A stretch of 64,000 nucleotides of DNA from Levilactobacillus huananensis (lineage in GTDB: Bacteria > Bacillota > Bacilli > Lactobacillales > Lactobacillaceae), in NCBI RefSeq assembly GCF_003946145.1, contig NZ_RHOC01000010.1:1-64000 (forward strand), in the 5' to 3' direction. Position numbers and translations under genes: made by a program. The notes below the pieces were generated by a model. The model ran no database searches. It was not told the origin of the DNA and saw nothing but the letters and a program-made list of their open reading frames with translations. This document shows, one piece after another, positions 1-7,186 of this stretch. Positions within the stretch are counted from its first letter, which is position 1; each line of letters starts with the position of its first letter.

Positions 1-86
1 TCCCATGCCGAACACGGAAGTTAAGCTTCAGCACGCTGATAGTAGTTGGGGGATCGCCCCCTGCGAGGATAGGACGTCGCTACGCG
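1..86 (+). rRNA. rrf: 5S rRNA, 3' portion
   Basis: The window opens inside a 5S rRNA: the conserved segment around CCCATGCCGAACACGGAAGT is followed by the loop-E and helix IV region and the GGATAGGACGTCGC 3' part. The 5' end lies outside the window, and the exact 3' end is estimated because the closing strand of helix I is missing. It marks the end of an rRNA operon that continues into two tRNA genes. Confidence 0.93.
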
Positions 87-91
87 ATTAT

Positions 92-164
92 TCCGGCATA
101 GCTCAGTTGGTAGAGCACCTGACTGTTAATCAGGTTGTCGACGGTTCGAGCCCGCCTGCCGGAG
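92..164 (+). tRNA. tRNA-Asn (GTT)
   Basis: A full cloverleaf is present: acceptor strands TCCGGCA and TGCCGGA pair perfectly, the D-arm carries AGTTGGTAGAGC, the anticodon loop CTGTTAA gives anticodon GTT, and the T-loop is TTCGAGC. CCA is not encoded. It follows the 5S gene by a few bases and is co-transcribed with the rRNA operon. Confidence 0.97.
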
Positions 165-190
165 TCGGGTTAACCACGTTAGCCAGATAT

Positions 191-263
191 GCCGGCTTAG
201 CTCAGCTGGTAGAGCATCGGTATCGTAAACCGAGGGTCGGGGATTCGAATTCCTCAGCCGGCA
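191..263 (+). tRNA. tRNA-Thr (CGT)
   Basis: Acceptor strands GCCGGCT and AGCCGGC pair, the anticodon stem TCGGT/ACCGA closes the loop ATCGTAA with anticodon CGT, and the T-arm is GGGGATTCGAATTCCTC. CCA is not encoded. It is the last gene of the rRNA-tRNA operon, directly before an intrinsic terminator. Confidence 0.95.
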
Positions 264-270
264 TCAGATA

Positions 271-302
271 AGCTTCTAGTCGTTGACTAGAAGCTTTTTT
301 TG
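271..302 (+). terminator. Terminator of rRNA-tRNA operon
   Basis: AGCTTCTAGT and ACTAGAAGCT form a 10-bp stem around a short loop and are followed by an uninterrupted T run. This closes the rRNA operon just after tRNA-Thr. Confidence 0.93.
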
Positions 303-351
303 TTTCTAAAAAGTATGCGGGTGTTCAGTGAATTGTCTAGGTGATTAAAAA

Positions 352-386
352 TTGGTCTAAAATTTCTATACCAATTGGTATAGAAA
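352..386 (+). promoter_or_regulatory. 24-bp perfect palindrome plus a third half-site upstream of the PTS genes
   Basis: Positions 363-386 are a perfect palindrome with arms TTTCTATACCAA and TTGGTATAGAAA. A further TTGGTCTA lies at 352-359. The TTGGT(C/A)TA half-sites resemble those in the operator before nagA (12942-12955), but here two of them face away from each other. Most likely an operator controlling the PTS EIIB/EIIA genes; the cognate regulator is not identified. Confidence 0.6.
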
Positions 387-513
387 CGAGAACGCCGTCA
401 TACCAACATTAATTAAAAGTAATGATGAATTGATTTTATTAATAAATCTATTGTGGTATAGGTGTGTTAGTGCTATTCTGAGAGTAACTAGAAAAGGATA
501 GGGAGTTGCCATC

Positions 514-837
514 ATGAAAAACATTCTGTTAGTTTGCGGTCAAGGAATCTCAAGCCATTTGTTTATCGGGGAAGCAAAGCGGGTATCGGAAACACAACGG
601 GTACCATTACACTTTCAGGCAGTGAGTTATTTGGAGTTAACACCAGAATTGTTGGACGACCAAGATTTAGTCTTGTTGACGCCACAGGTGGCCTATCAAG
701 CCGAAATTCAAGCCAAGATTGGCGACCGAGTACCAATGGCCGTGATTCCTAATGATATCTATGGTTGGCTAAACAGTCAGGCTCTCGTGAAGTTCACTTG
801 TAAGCAACTAGCCGTTCACCCCGAAGTGGCTTACTAA
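514..837 (+). CDS. PTS lactose/cellobiose-type EIIB component
   Basis: A 107-residue cytoplasmic protein opening with the small-EIIB fold signature MKNILLVCGQGISS, where Cys8 sits at the usual phosphorylated-cysteine position of the Lac family (C-x2-G-x-S). Such proteins pass phosphate from EIIA to a sugar bound by EIIC. The length fits the family. Translation starts at ATG behind AAAGGATAGGGAG. The EIIA gene follows with one base between them, but no EIIC gene is nearby, so the sugar cannot be named and the pair must work with an EIIC encoded elsewhere or have a regulatory role. Confidence 0.82.
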   Translation: MKNILLVCGQGISSHLFIGEAKRVSETQRVPLHFQAVSYLELTPELLDDQDLVLLTPQVAYQAEIQAKIGDRVPMAVIPNDIYGWLNSQALVKFTCKQLAVHPEVAY

Positions 838-838
838 A

Positions 839-1141
839 ATGACGCCTGCAACGGTCACGCAACTGGCGATGCAACTTCTGTTAGCAGCGGGGGAGGCGAA
901 GCAACTGTTGCTTAAAGCAGCAGCTGCTGGAGAGCTGACGCCGACTGGTGGGTTAGCGCCGTGTCGAACCAAGTTAGTCACAGCGCATCAGTTTCAGACT
1001 AAAATCATGGCTGAGTTGACATCTAAGGGGCTCGATCCCGATATCCTAGTGATTCATGCAATGGATAGCCTCATGGCGGTAGAAAGCAATTTTGAGTTAA
1101 TTCAACTATTAAATCTAAAACAAGTGAAAGACGTCGACTAA
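839..1141 (+). CDS. PTS lactose/cellobiose-type EIIA component
   Basis: A 100-residue, mainly helical protein of the Lac-family EIIA type. The segment VIHAMDSLM matches the active-site block, usually HxQDHLM: His73 is the expected phosphorylated residue and Asp76 the trimer-core metal ligand, while the second histidine of the block is replaced by serine. The gene begins one base after the EIIB stop, suggesting translational coupling, and its stop lies inside the terminator hairpin. It should take phosphate from HPr and give it to the adjacent EIIB. The divergent sequence makes the family call a little less sure than for the partner. Confidence 0.75.
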   Translation: MTPATVTQLAMQLLLAAGEAKQLLLKAAAAGELTPTGGLAPCRTKLVTAHQFQTKIMAELTSKGLDPDILVIHAMDSLMAVESNFELIQLLNLKQVKDVD

Positions 1142-1157
1142 TCACGACGTCTTTTTA
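1127..1157 (+). terminator. Terminator of PTS EIIB/EIIA operon
   Basis: AAAGACGTCG and CGACGTCTTT pair perfectly over 10 bp around an 8-base loop, followed by T residues. The hairpin overlaps the last codons of the EIIA gene. Confidence 0.88.
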
Positions 1158-1309
1158 TATTCACCGTAACTTTATTCATTAAAAGTATAATAGTCAATCA
1201 GATTAGAAATGAATAAAAAATAAGAGGATTGCATGAGACAGCTAATGCTTTCATCATTATTTTTTCCTAGGCGTGACGCGGTATGCGACGCTTTTTCTAC
1301 CGAAAACCG
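1158..1309 (+). other. Spacer between the PTS operon and the dtpT promoter
   Basis: An AT-rich stretch. A TATAAT hexamer at 1186-1191 lacks a clear -35. AAGAGGA followed by ATG at 1233 opens a 34-codon frame whose stop at 1335-1337 overlaps the -10 of the dtpT promoter; the frame has no recognisable domain and is not called as a gene. Confidence 0.5.
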
Positions 1310-1338
1310 TTGCGTAACGGCACTTCATGCAGTATAAT
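1310..1338 (+). promoter_or_regulatory. Promoter of dtpT
   Basis: TTGCGT at 1310-1315 and TATAAT at 1333-1338 are separated by exactly 17 bases. This predicts a start near 1345 and a 5' leader of about 108 bases before dtpT. Confidence 0.85.
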
Positions 1339-1344
1339 TACTAC

Positions 1345-1452
1345 TATGTTTTATTAGAGGTCTATGAGACACCGTGACTGTCGCCTTTTTCTTGGCGACG
1401 AGACAAAAATAAAAATATTCATTTTAACAATCGTACTGGAGGTATTATCGTT
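1345..1452 (+). promoter_or_regulatory. Leader of dtpT with hairpins
   Basis: The leader holds a small hairpin GTC-TATGA-GAC near 1361 and a stronger one, GTCGCC-TTTTTCTT-GGCGAC, at about 1380-1399, whose T run is in the loop rather than after the stem. The ribosome site GGAGGT at 1438-1443 follows. No known riboswitch class was recognised. Confidence 0.45.
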
Positions 1453-2934
1453 TTGAATAACAAACCAGAAACGCCTACCCAAGATCGCACTTTCTTTGGT
1501 CAACCGCGAGGGTTATCGACGCTGTTCTTCACTGAAATGTGGGAACGGTTCAGTTACTACGGGATGCGGGCCATCCTTATCTACTACATGTACTACTCTG
1601 TTACTAAGGGTGGTCTGGGCTTCGACCAAGCCACGGCTGCTTCGGTTATGTCCATCTATGGGTCCATGGTTTACCTGGCATCCGTTTTAGGTGGTTACTT
1701 AAGTGACCGTGTCTGGGGGAGTCGTAAGACTGTCTTCATTGGTGGGGTTTTAATTATGTTCGGGCATATTGCTTTGTCCATTCCTGCCGGTGCTATGGCA
1801 CTCTTTATCTCCATTCTCTTGATTGTCTTAGGGACTGGGCTGTTGAAGCCTAACGTTTCTGAAATGGTTGGGGGTCTCTATGATGAAGGCGATACTCGAC
1901 GGGATGCCGGGTTTACTATCTTTGTCTTCGGGATTAACTTAGGTTCTCTGGTCGCACCACTGATCGTTGGCTGGTTAGGTCTGAAGTACAACTTCCATTT
2001 AGGGTTCTCTCTGGCTGCTATCGGAATGTTCCTTGGTTTAATTCAATACTGGTATGGTGGAAAGAAGTACCTGAGTAAGGAAAGTCTTTACCCAACCGAC
2101 CCCTTGGAACCAGGTGACATGTCCAAGTTAACGGTTCGTTCACTCGTTGGCTTAGTTGCCTTCGGGTTAGTCGTTCTCTTGATGTTCTTGTTAGGTTCTC
2201 TGAACTTAAACAATTTCGTGATGTTACTTTCTACGATTGCCTTGGCCGCACCTGTGATCTACTTCGTTATCTTCCTGACGAGTAAGAAGGTTACGCCAAC
2301 CGAAAGAAAGCACGTCTGGGCTTACCTTGGACTCTTCATTGCCGCAACGATCTTCTGGGCAATTGAAGAACAAGGGTCATCCGTGTTAGCCTTATTTGCT
2401 GCTAACCAAACGAACAATAACTTCATGGGCTTCCACATCTTACCTTCTTGGTACCAGATGTTAAACCCACTGTTCATCCTGATTTACACGCCATTCTTTG
2501 CAATGTTGTGGAACCGTTGGGGCAAGAAGCAACCAAGTTCACCAGCTAAGTTTGCCACTGGGATGTTATTTGCTGGGGCTTCCTTCTTACTGATGGTTGT
2601 TCCTGTAACATTGTTTGGGACGGATGCTAAGATTAGCCCACTGTGGTTAGTCGGGAGTTGGGCAATCGTTGAAATCGCCGAACTGTTGATTTCCCCAATT
2701 GGGTTGTCTGTGACGACTAAGTTGGCACCAAAGGCCTTCCAATCTCAAATGATGAGTATGTGGTTCTTGGCCGATGCTGCTGGGCAAGCTGTTAACGCTC
2801 AAGCTGTTAAGCTGTACACGCCAGGTAACGAAGGTGCATACTTCCTGGGTGTCGCCATTGTGGCTCTCGTTGCTGGACTGATCCTGTTTGCACTGGTAAA
2901 ACCTATTAAGAATTTAATGGCCGGAATTAAATAG
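1453..2934 (+). CDS. dtpT: POT family di/tripeptide:proton symporter
   Basis: A 493-residue membrane protein of the proton-dependent oligopeptide transporter family, importing di- and tripeptides into a proteolytic lactic acid bacterium. The N-terminal FFTEMWERFSYYGMRAIL is the family hallmark; its ExxERFxYY motif couples protons and peptide. About 14 hydrophobic segments and the family's usual length support it. The start is TTG at 1453, nine bases after GGAGGT. The gene is monocistronic, with its own 17-bp-spaced promoter and a strong terminator. Codon use is highly biased, suggesting strong expression. Peptide import fits with pepC and the S9 peptidase in this window. Confidence 0.95.
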   Translation: MNNKPETPTQDRTFFGQPRGLSTLFFTEMWERFSYYGMRAILIYYMYYSVTKGGLGFDQATAASVMSIYGSMVYLASVLGGYLSDRVWGSRKTVFIGGVLIMFGHIALSIPAGAMALFISILLIVLGTGLLKPNVSEMVGGLYDEGDTRRDAGFTIFVFGINLGSLVAPLIVGWLGLKYNFHLGFSLAAIGMFLGLIQYWYGGKKYLSKESLYPTDPLEPGDMSKLTVRSLVGLVAFGLVVLLMFLLGSLNLNNFVMLLSTIALAAPVIYFVIFLTSKKVTPTERKHVWAYLGLFIAATIFWAIEEQGSSVLALFAANQTNNNFMGFHILPSWYQMLNPLFILIYTPFFAMLWNRWGKKQPSSPAKFATGMLFAGASFLLMVVPVTLFGTDAKISPLWLVGSWAIVEIAELLISPIGLSVTTKLAPKAFQSQMMSMWFLADAAGQAVNAQAVKLYTPGNEGAYFLGVAIVALVAGLILFALVKPIKNLMAGIK

Positions 2935-2950
2935 TCAATTAAACCGGTAA

Positions 2951-2983
2951 AAAGTGCTACTCTATGGGAGTAGCACTTTTTTT
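2951..2983 (+). terminator. Terminator of dtpT
   Basis: AAGTGCTACTC pairs with GAGTAGCACTT around a short loop and is followed by a run of T residues. Confidence 0.92.
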
Positions 2984-3000
2984 GTGGAGGAGGTTTTTCC

Positions 3001-3816
3001 TTGGTTAAAGTGGCATTAGTCAGTGATCTTCATTTTGACGTGAATCATCAAGACCTTGAAACCGTTATCCCGGCCCACGTGGCTTGGCTAAAACAACACC
3101 GAGTAGGGGTGTACCTCATTGCGGGGGATATCAGTAATCACTTTGCTCAGTCACTGGCCTATGCCGAACGTATGCAGGCGGCTTTAGCGCCCGCACAGGT
3201 CCGCTTCGTAGCTGGGAATCATGATATGCTCCATGACGTCACCTACGATGAGTTAGGGACGTCTCTGGGACCAACCTATCTTCATCGCCAGTTTTTAGAT
3301 ATCACCGAAACCAACTGGCGAATTGTGGGAAACAATGGTTGGTATGATTACGGTTTTGCTGATAACTTACCAGGCCGGGATTTTGCGACATGGAAGCGTG
3401 CCTTCTGGGTAGATGGTAGTATTTCACAGCCACAGTCTGATCCGGAACGATTGGCGGTGGAGCTCCCCCTAATTCAAGATCAACTCGACTTAGCACGAGA
3501 AGCGGGCAAACGGGTGCTCTTCATGACGCACTTTGTACCACGGCGGGAGTTTATTCGCTACACGGATGATAATCGCTTCTGGAATATGGCCAACGCGCTG
3601 TTAGGTAGTCCTCAGATGGGAGATCTTTTGGCGAAAAATCAGGTTGAAACGGTCCTTTTTGGTCACGTTCACCGCCACTTTACACCTCGTCAATTAGCTG
3701 GCTCCTGGTACTACGATCAAGCGGTTGGCTATCACAATCGGCGAATTAACGAATGGACGCAGGCTGATTTTTCAGCAGAATGGCAGCAACGGGTTCGAAT
3801 TTTAAATTTAAACTAA
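3001..3816 (+). CDS. Calcineurin-like metallophosphoesterase
   Basis: A 271-residue soluble protein with the complete metal-binding motif series of the superfamily: SDLHFD (D-x-H) near the N-terminus, AGDIS (GD), GNHD, MTHF and finally GHVH. These residues bind two metal ions and hydrolyse a phosphoester. The substrate cannot be told from the sequence. The start is TTG at 3001, seven bases after GGAGGAGG, which itself lies just behind the dtpT terminator, so expression may depend on read-through or an unseen promoter. No terminator follows before the tRNA promoter. Confidence 0.85.
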   Translation: MVKVALVSDLHFDVNHQDLETVIPAHVAWLKQHRVGVYLIAGDISNHFAQSLAYAERMQAALAPAQVRFVAGNHDMLHDVTYDELGTSLGPTYLHRQFLDITETNWRIVGNNGWYDYGFADNLPGRDFATWKRAFWVDGSISQPQSDPERLAVELPLIQDQLDLAREAGKRVLFMTHFVPRREFIRYTDDNRFWNMANALLGSPQMGDLLAKNQVETVLFGHVHRHFTPRQLAGSWYYDQAVGYHNRRINEWTQADFSAEWQQRVRILNLN

Positions 3817-3834
3817 AAACATGACAAAAAATGC

Positions 3835-3863
3835 TTGACGATTTATGCAGAATTCTGTATGAT
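3835..3863 (+). promoter_or_regulatory. Promoter of tRNA-Tyr/tRNA-Gln
   Basis: TTGACG at 3835-3840 and TATGAT at 3858-3863 with a 17-base spacer, about 30 bases before the mature tRNA-Tyr 5' end. Confidence 0.87.
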
Positions 3864-3896
3864 AATAAACGTTGATTCGTTTCGACGTTTCATTTT

Positions 3897-3979
3897 GGTG
3901 GGGTAGCGAAGTCTGGCTAAACGCGGCGGACTGTAAATCCGCTCCTTCGGGTTCGGTGGTTCGAATCCACTCCCCACCA
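3897..3979 (+). tRNA. tRNA-Tyr (GTA)
   Basis: A class II tRNA: acceptor strands GGTGGGG and CCCCACC pair, the anticodon stem encloses CTGTAAA with anticodon GTA, a long variable arm follows (CTCCTTCGGG), and the T-loop is TTCGAAT. The CCA end is not encoded. Confidence 0.96.
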
Positions 3980-3989
3980 TTTTTATTAT

Positions 3990-4061
3990 TGGGCTATAGC
4001 CAAGTGGTAAGGCAACAGGTTTTGATCCTGTCATGCGCTGGTTCGAACCCAGCTAGCCCAA
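3990..4061 (+). tRNA. tRNA-Gln (TTG)
   Basis: Acceptor strands TGGGCTA and TAGCCCA pair, the anticodon stem ACAGG/CCTGT encloses TTTTGAT with anticodon TTG, and the T-loop is TTCGAAC. It lies ten bases after tRNA-Tyr in the same transcript. Confidence 0.96.
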
Positions 4062-4067
4062 CTCCTA

Positions 4068-4095
4068 ACAGTCACTGTGTGTGGCTGTTTTTTTG
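4068..4095 (+). terminator. Terminator of tRNA-Tyr/tRNA-Gln
   Basis: ACAGTCAC and GTGGCTGT pair (one G-T wobble) around TGTGT, followed by a T run. Confidence 0.88.
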
Positions 4096-4573
4096 TGTCC
4101 AAAATTAGGCGTTTCCACCTTGGGAGAATGAGTTAAATAGGTGACAGATCAATTAAAGACTAAGACCGTTGTGGACGGTGATTTGATTGGTTTCCGATAA
4201 GAAAATGTGATAATTGATTAGTTACGTTCTCAGAAAACAAAAAAAGTTTTTTTCCCACGTTTTCCCCAAAATGTGGTCAAGTTCATTTTTCTTGAAGGTG
4301 TCTGTCAAAGGGAGGCTTACAGTTAGCGAATAGTCATAAATTTATGATAAACGTACAATCAGTTGCGTCTAATATAGGTGAAATGATTACCCCCATCAGT
4401 GTTCAGGGGTTACTGGAAAATAATGAGTGAAGTGCTAGGATAATCATGAGGTTCAGTATCGAATAATTTGTAAAAAGATAATGAGTGAATTTAGTGTACG
4501 CACGATAAACGGTGTTGTTTCCTTAATCTAGGATAATAACCGATACAGGTAGAAAGAAGGGACGACAGCCATC
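4096..4573 (+). promoter_or_regulatory. Long regulatory region before the first LRR surface protein
   Basis: About 480 bases without a gene. It holds a hairpin CCACGTTTT-CCCC-AAAATGTGG near 4257, a 14-bp palindrome TCATAAATTTATGA at 4332-4345, a hairpin with arms ACCCC/GGGGT near 4390-4412, and two copies of ATAATGAGTGAA at 4420-4431 and 4478-4489, 58 bases apart. No promoter of standard form stands out. The length and repeats suggest regulated expression of the surface protein. Confidence 0.5.
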
Positions 4574-7093
4574 ATGTTAAAGCAAGAACAAAGAAAAACG
4601 ATGCAGTTGACGCAAGTGCCACGCAAATGGCTTTACGCTAGCGTCACGATGGTCGTCGGCTTTAGTACAGTTTTTTTGGTGTCCACTCAGCCGGTCCATG
4701 CAGCGACAACAACTGAAGGAACGTCTGTTAACCAGCAACTGCCCGCAACCAAAATTGCTCAAGAAAAGCGGGCTGCCCCTGATAACGCAGAGGCTGATTC
4801 GGAGTCTGAAATGCAATCAGATGGGGAAAACGGTGATAACCAACCTTATCATCCGTCCCTGACGGATGATAAGGTTAAAGCAGACGCGGCTAATGAGCGA
4901 CCTAATAAAAAAACGACGTCAGTAAATCCAGTCACACCGGCACAGCCGACGAATGTGGAAACGAAAACGGATAAAGTTGTTAATGTGAAGTCAGACTTTA
5001 GTTATAGCCAGGATAAGGACGGTACATACATTGTCACTGGTTACACGGGTAACGCTCAACAACAGGCCGATGGTTCGGCTCCTCAAGGCGGCTACGCCAC
5101 GGCCATTACCATTCCCGATACCTATTTGGGAAAGGCCGTTACAGGAATTGCCGCCAATGCCTTCAACAATGTTGCTGGAAATGATAATCATTTGGGCATT
5201 GTGAAGGCGCTGACCGCTGTCACATTGGGCGCCAACATTCAGTGGATTGGGGCGAACGCCTTTGCGCACAATAACCTGACGTCACTGATTTTGCCGAACA
5301 GCACCTGGTCCATTAAGGCAGGTGCTTTCGAGGATAACCAATTAACCACGGTGGAATTAAATCGCATCGAGCAGATTGACGAGGATGCTTTTGCGGGTAA
5401 TAAGTTAATCAAGGTTGTGGTTCCGGACACCGCCACTGGTATTGGGGACCGTGCTTTCAATCGAAACGCCATCACACAGCTAACCCTGGGTGATAAGCTA
5501 CAGCGAATTGGAACCAGTGCCTTTGCTGACAATCAAATCAATGGGGACCTGGTCTTGCCAACCACGCTGATTAACTTAGGCGATGGTGCATTTCAAAATA
5601 ACCAGTTAACTAAAGTCACACTGAACGCCAAACTTCGGACGATTGGCACGGATGCTTTCAACACTAACCGCATCGCGGGTAATGTGGTCTTGCCGGCTGA
5701 ATTAACGGCGTTAGGTGACCGGGCCTTTGCCAATAACGAGTTAACGGGGGCGACCTTCAACTCAGCGATCTCTAAGATCAACAACGGTGTCTTCGAAAGC
5801 AATCAATTTAGTGGCGTACTCAAGTTACCAGACTCTGTCGAAAACATTGGGGACAGTGCCTTTGCTAACAATCAGCTGACGGGTGTCGATCTCGGTTCGA
5901 ACGTCACGACGATTGGGACATCTACCTTTGCCAAGAATAAGTTGAGTGGGACGTTGCGTCTACCAACTAATCTCACGGCGATTGGGGATGGCGCCTTTAG
6001 TTATAACCAATTAACCGGGATTGATTGGAATGAACAGACGATTTCTCTGGGGGAGAGTGTCTTTGCTTACAATGACCTCAAAGGCACTCTGATCATTCCT
6101 AAGACGATTGTTAATATTGGGAAACAGGATTTTTACGCCAATGCACTTACTGAATTAATTATTGGTAACCCACTTGAAAGTTTGGGTGATGAAGCCTTTG
6201 CTTATAACAATTTACAAAATATTCAGGTCACTAAAGATATCGGAACGACAGGGGACAATGCCTTTGCTCACCAAGGTGTCCTGACAGGCGTTACCGTCAC
6301 AATTCAGGGAGTTAAGGCAGCTAACGTCAAGGCAGCGATTGCCGAGCGCTTGGGATTGCCAGTCTCAAAACTAGCCAATTTGCAATTTAAGTTGAATGGT
6401 GAGACCTTGAAGTATGACGAATACAGCGATACCTTAACTTTACCGATTGAAGTGGCCTATGAAGATCAGGTTGAATTGAGCCTATCTTCTGACAGTACGG
6501 ATACCGGACGCTATGGGGTCGACGAGTTGCTGCTGGCGCTTAATCGAATCCCGGATTTAACCCCACCGGGTCATGACCCGACCACGGATCCGACCACGGA
6601 CCAAATAACAGACCCGACAACAGATCCGACCACGGACCCAATAACGGATCCGACCACAGACCCGACCACGGATCCAATAACAGGCCCAACCACAGATCCA
6701 ATCGTAACGCCGGTGGATCCTAGCGATCCGCATGAAATCATTACGCCCGGGCCAATGGCTGTTAAGATTCAGCCGCTGGTAGTTGGTCCGATCGAAATGG
6801 CGAACCATCATGCTCATGCCACGGGCAACGTCTCTTGGGAATACGCAACGCCACTGGCAACTGTGTTTAGGGTAATAAGTCCTGTCACTTCATCTACACA
6901 ACAGAGGGTTCTGAGCCAATCACCACTTGAAACAAGTGAAACTAGGCAAGTTGTCACGATCACGAAGACTGTCGTGACAACGACAAATCAGACATTGCCC
7001 CAAACAGATGAACGAAGAAGTATCTTCACTTGGTTGGGCTCCTTATTAGGATTATTGGGCACCTGGGGCCTATTACGCAGACGCCAAGATTAA
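4574..7093 (+). CDS. LPxTG-anchored surface protein with BspA-type (LRR_5) leucine-rich repeats
   Basis: An 839-residue cell-wall protein. A long signal peptide ends at VHA (residue 43) and is followed by a charged low-complexity stretch to about 135. Residues about 150-560 hold tandem repeats of the type IGDRAFxxNxLTxVxL, the LRR_5 pattern of BspA-like adhesins. A roughly 90-residue module shared with the next protein follows, then a DPTT/DPIT repeat spacer. The C-terminus has LPQTD at 808-812, a hydrophobic helix and RRRQD, a sortase A signal of the LPQTxE form. It is exported, anchored to peptidoglycan and probably mediates adhesion; the ligand is unknown. The start is ATG at 4574; the upstream AAGAAGGGA acts as ribosome site. 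Confidence 0.9.
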   Translation: MLKQEQRKTMQLTQVPRKWLYASVTMVVGFSTVFLVSTQPVHAATTTEGTSVNQQLPATKIAQEKRAAPDNAEADSESEMQSDGENGDNQPYHPSLTDDKVKADAANERPNKKTTSVNPVTPAQPTNVETKTDKVVNVKSDFSYSQDKDGTYIVTGYTGNAQQQADGSAPQGGYATAITIPDTYLGKAVTGIAANAFNNVAGNDNHLGIVKALTAVTLGANIQWIGANAFAHNNLTSLILPNSTWSIKAGAFEDNQLTTVELNRIEQIDEDAFAGNKLIKVVVPDTATGIGDRAFNRNAITQLTLGDKLQRIGTSAFADNQINGDLVLPTTLINLGDGAFQNNQLTKVTLNAKLRTIGTDAFNTNRIAGNVVLPAELTALGDRAFANNELTGATFNSAISKINNGVFESNQFSGVLKLPDSVENIGDSAFANNQLTGVDLGSNVTTIGTSTFAKNKLSGTLRLPTNLTAIGDGAFSYNQLTGIDWNEQTISLGESVFAYNDLKGTLIIPKTIVNIGKQDFYANALTELIIGNPLESLGDEAFAYNNLQNIQVTKDIGTTGDNAFAHQGVLTGVTVTIQGVKAANVKAAIAERLGLPVSKLANLQFKLNGETLKYDEYSDTLTLPIEVAYEDQVELSLSSDSTDTGRYGVDELLLALNRIPDLTPPGHDPTTDPTTDQITDPTTDPTTDPITDPTTDPTTDPITGPTTDPIVTPVDPSDPHEIITPGPMAVKIQPLVVGPIEMANHHAHATGNVSWEYATPLATVFRVISPVTSSTQQRVLSQSPLETSETRQVVTITKTVVTTTNQTLPQTDERRSIFTWLGSLLGLLGTWGLLRRRQD
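6575..6705 (+). repeat. 12-base tandem repeat encoding DPTT/DPIT
   Basis: About eleven copies of a 12-base unit of the form GAYCCGACCACG, with variants reading CCAATAACG, encode Asp-Pro-Thr-Thr and Asp-Pro-Ile-Thr. It forms the extended spacer that lifts the repeat domain away from the wall anchor. Copy number in such arrays changes readily by slippage. Confidence 0.85.
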
Positions 7094-7107
7094 AGCATAA
7101 CTAATCA

Positions 7108-7142
7108 CGAAACAGGCCTGAGACCATGCCAGGCCTGTTTCG
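7108..7142 (+). terminator. Terminator after the first LRR gene
   Basis: CGAAACAGGCCTG pairs perfectly with CAGGCCTGTTTCG over 13 bp around AGACCATG. The T run is short, so partial read-through into the second LRR gene, only 45 bases downstream, is plausible; no separate promoter for that gene is evident. Confidence 0.75.
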
Positions 7143-7186
7143 CTTAATCGACCAATTATTTCAAATGAAAGAGACGGTAAGAAATA

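Noticed and set aside
5-271. 88-codon frame over the 5S and tRNA genes
   Set aside because: It is a translation of structural RNA genes.
6575-6705. Short-period repeat array as a CRISPR
   Set aside because: The units are contiguous 12-mers without unique spacers and are in frame with the surface protein.
6557-6817. Minus-strand frame rich in Arg/Gly/Trp inside the first LRR gene
   Set aside because: It is the mirror translation of the 12-base DPTT repeat, with no start signals.
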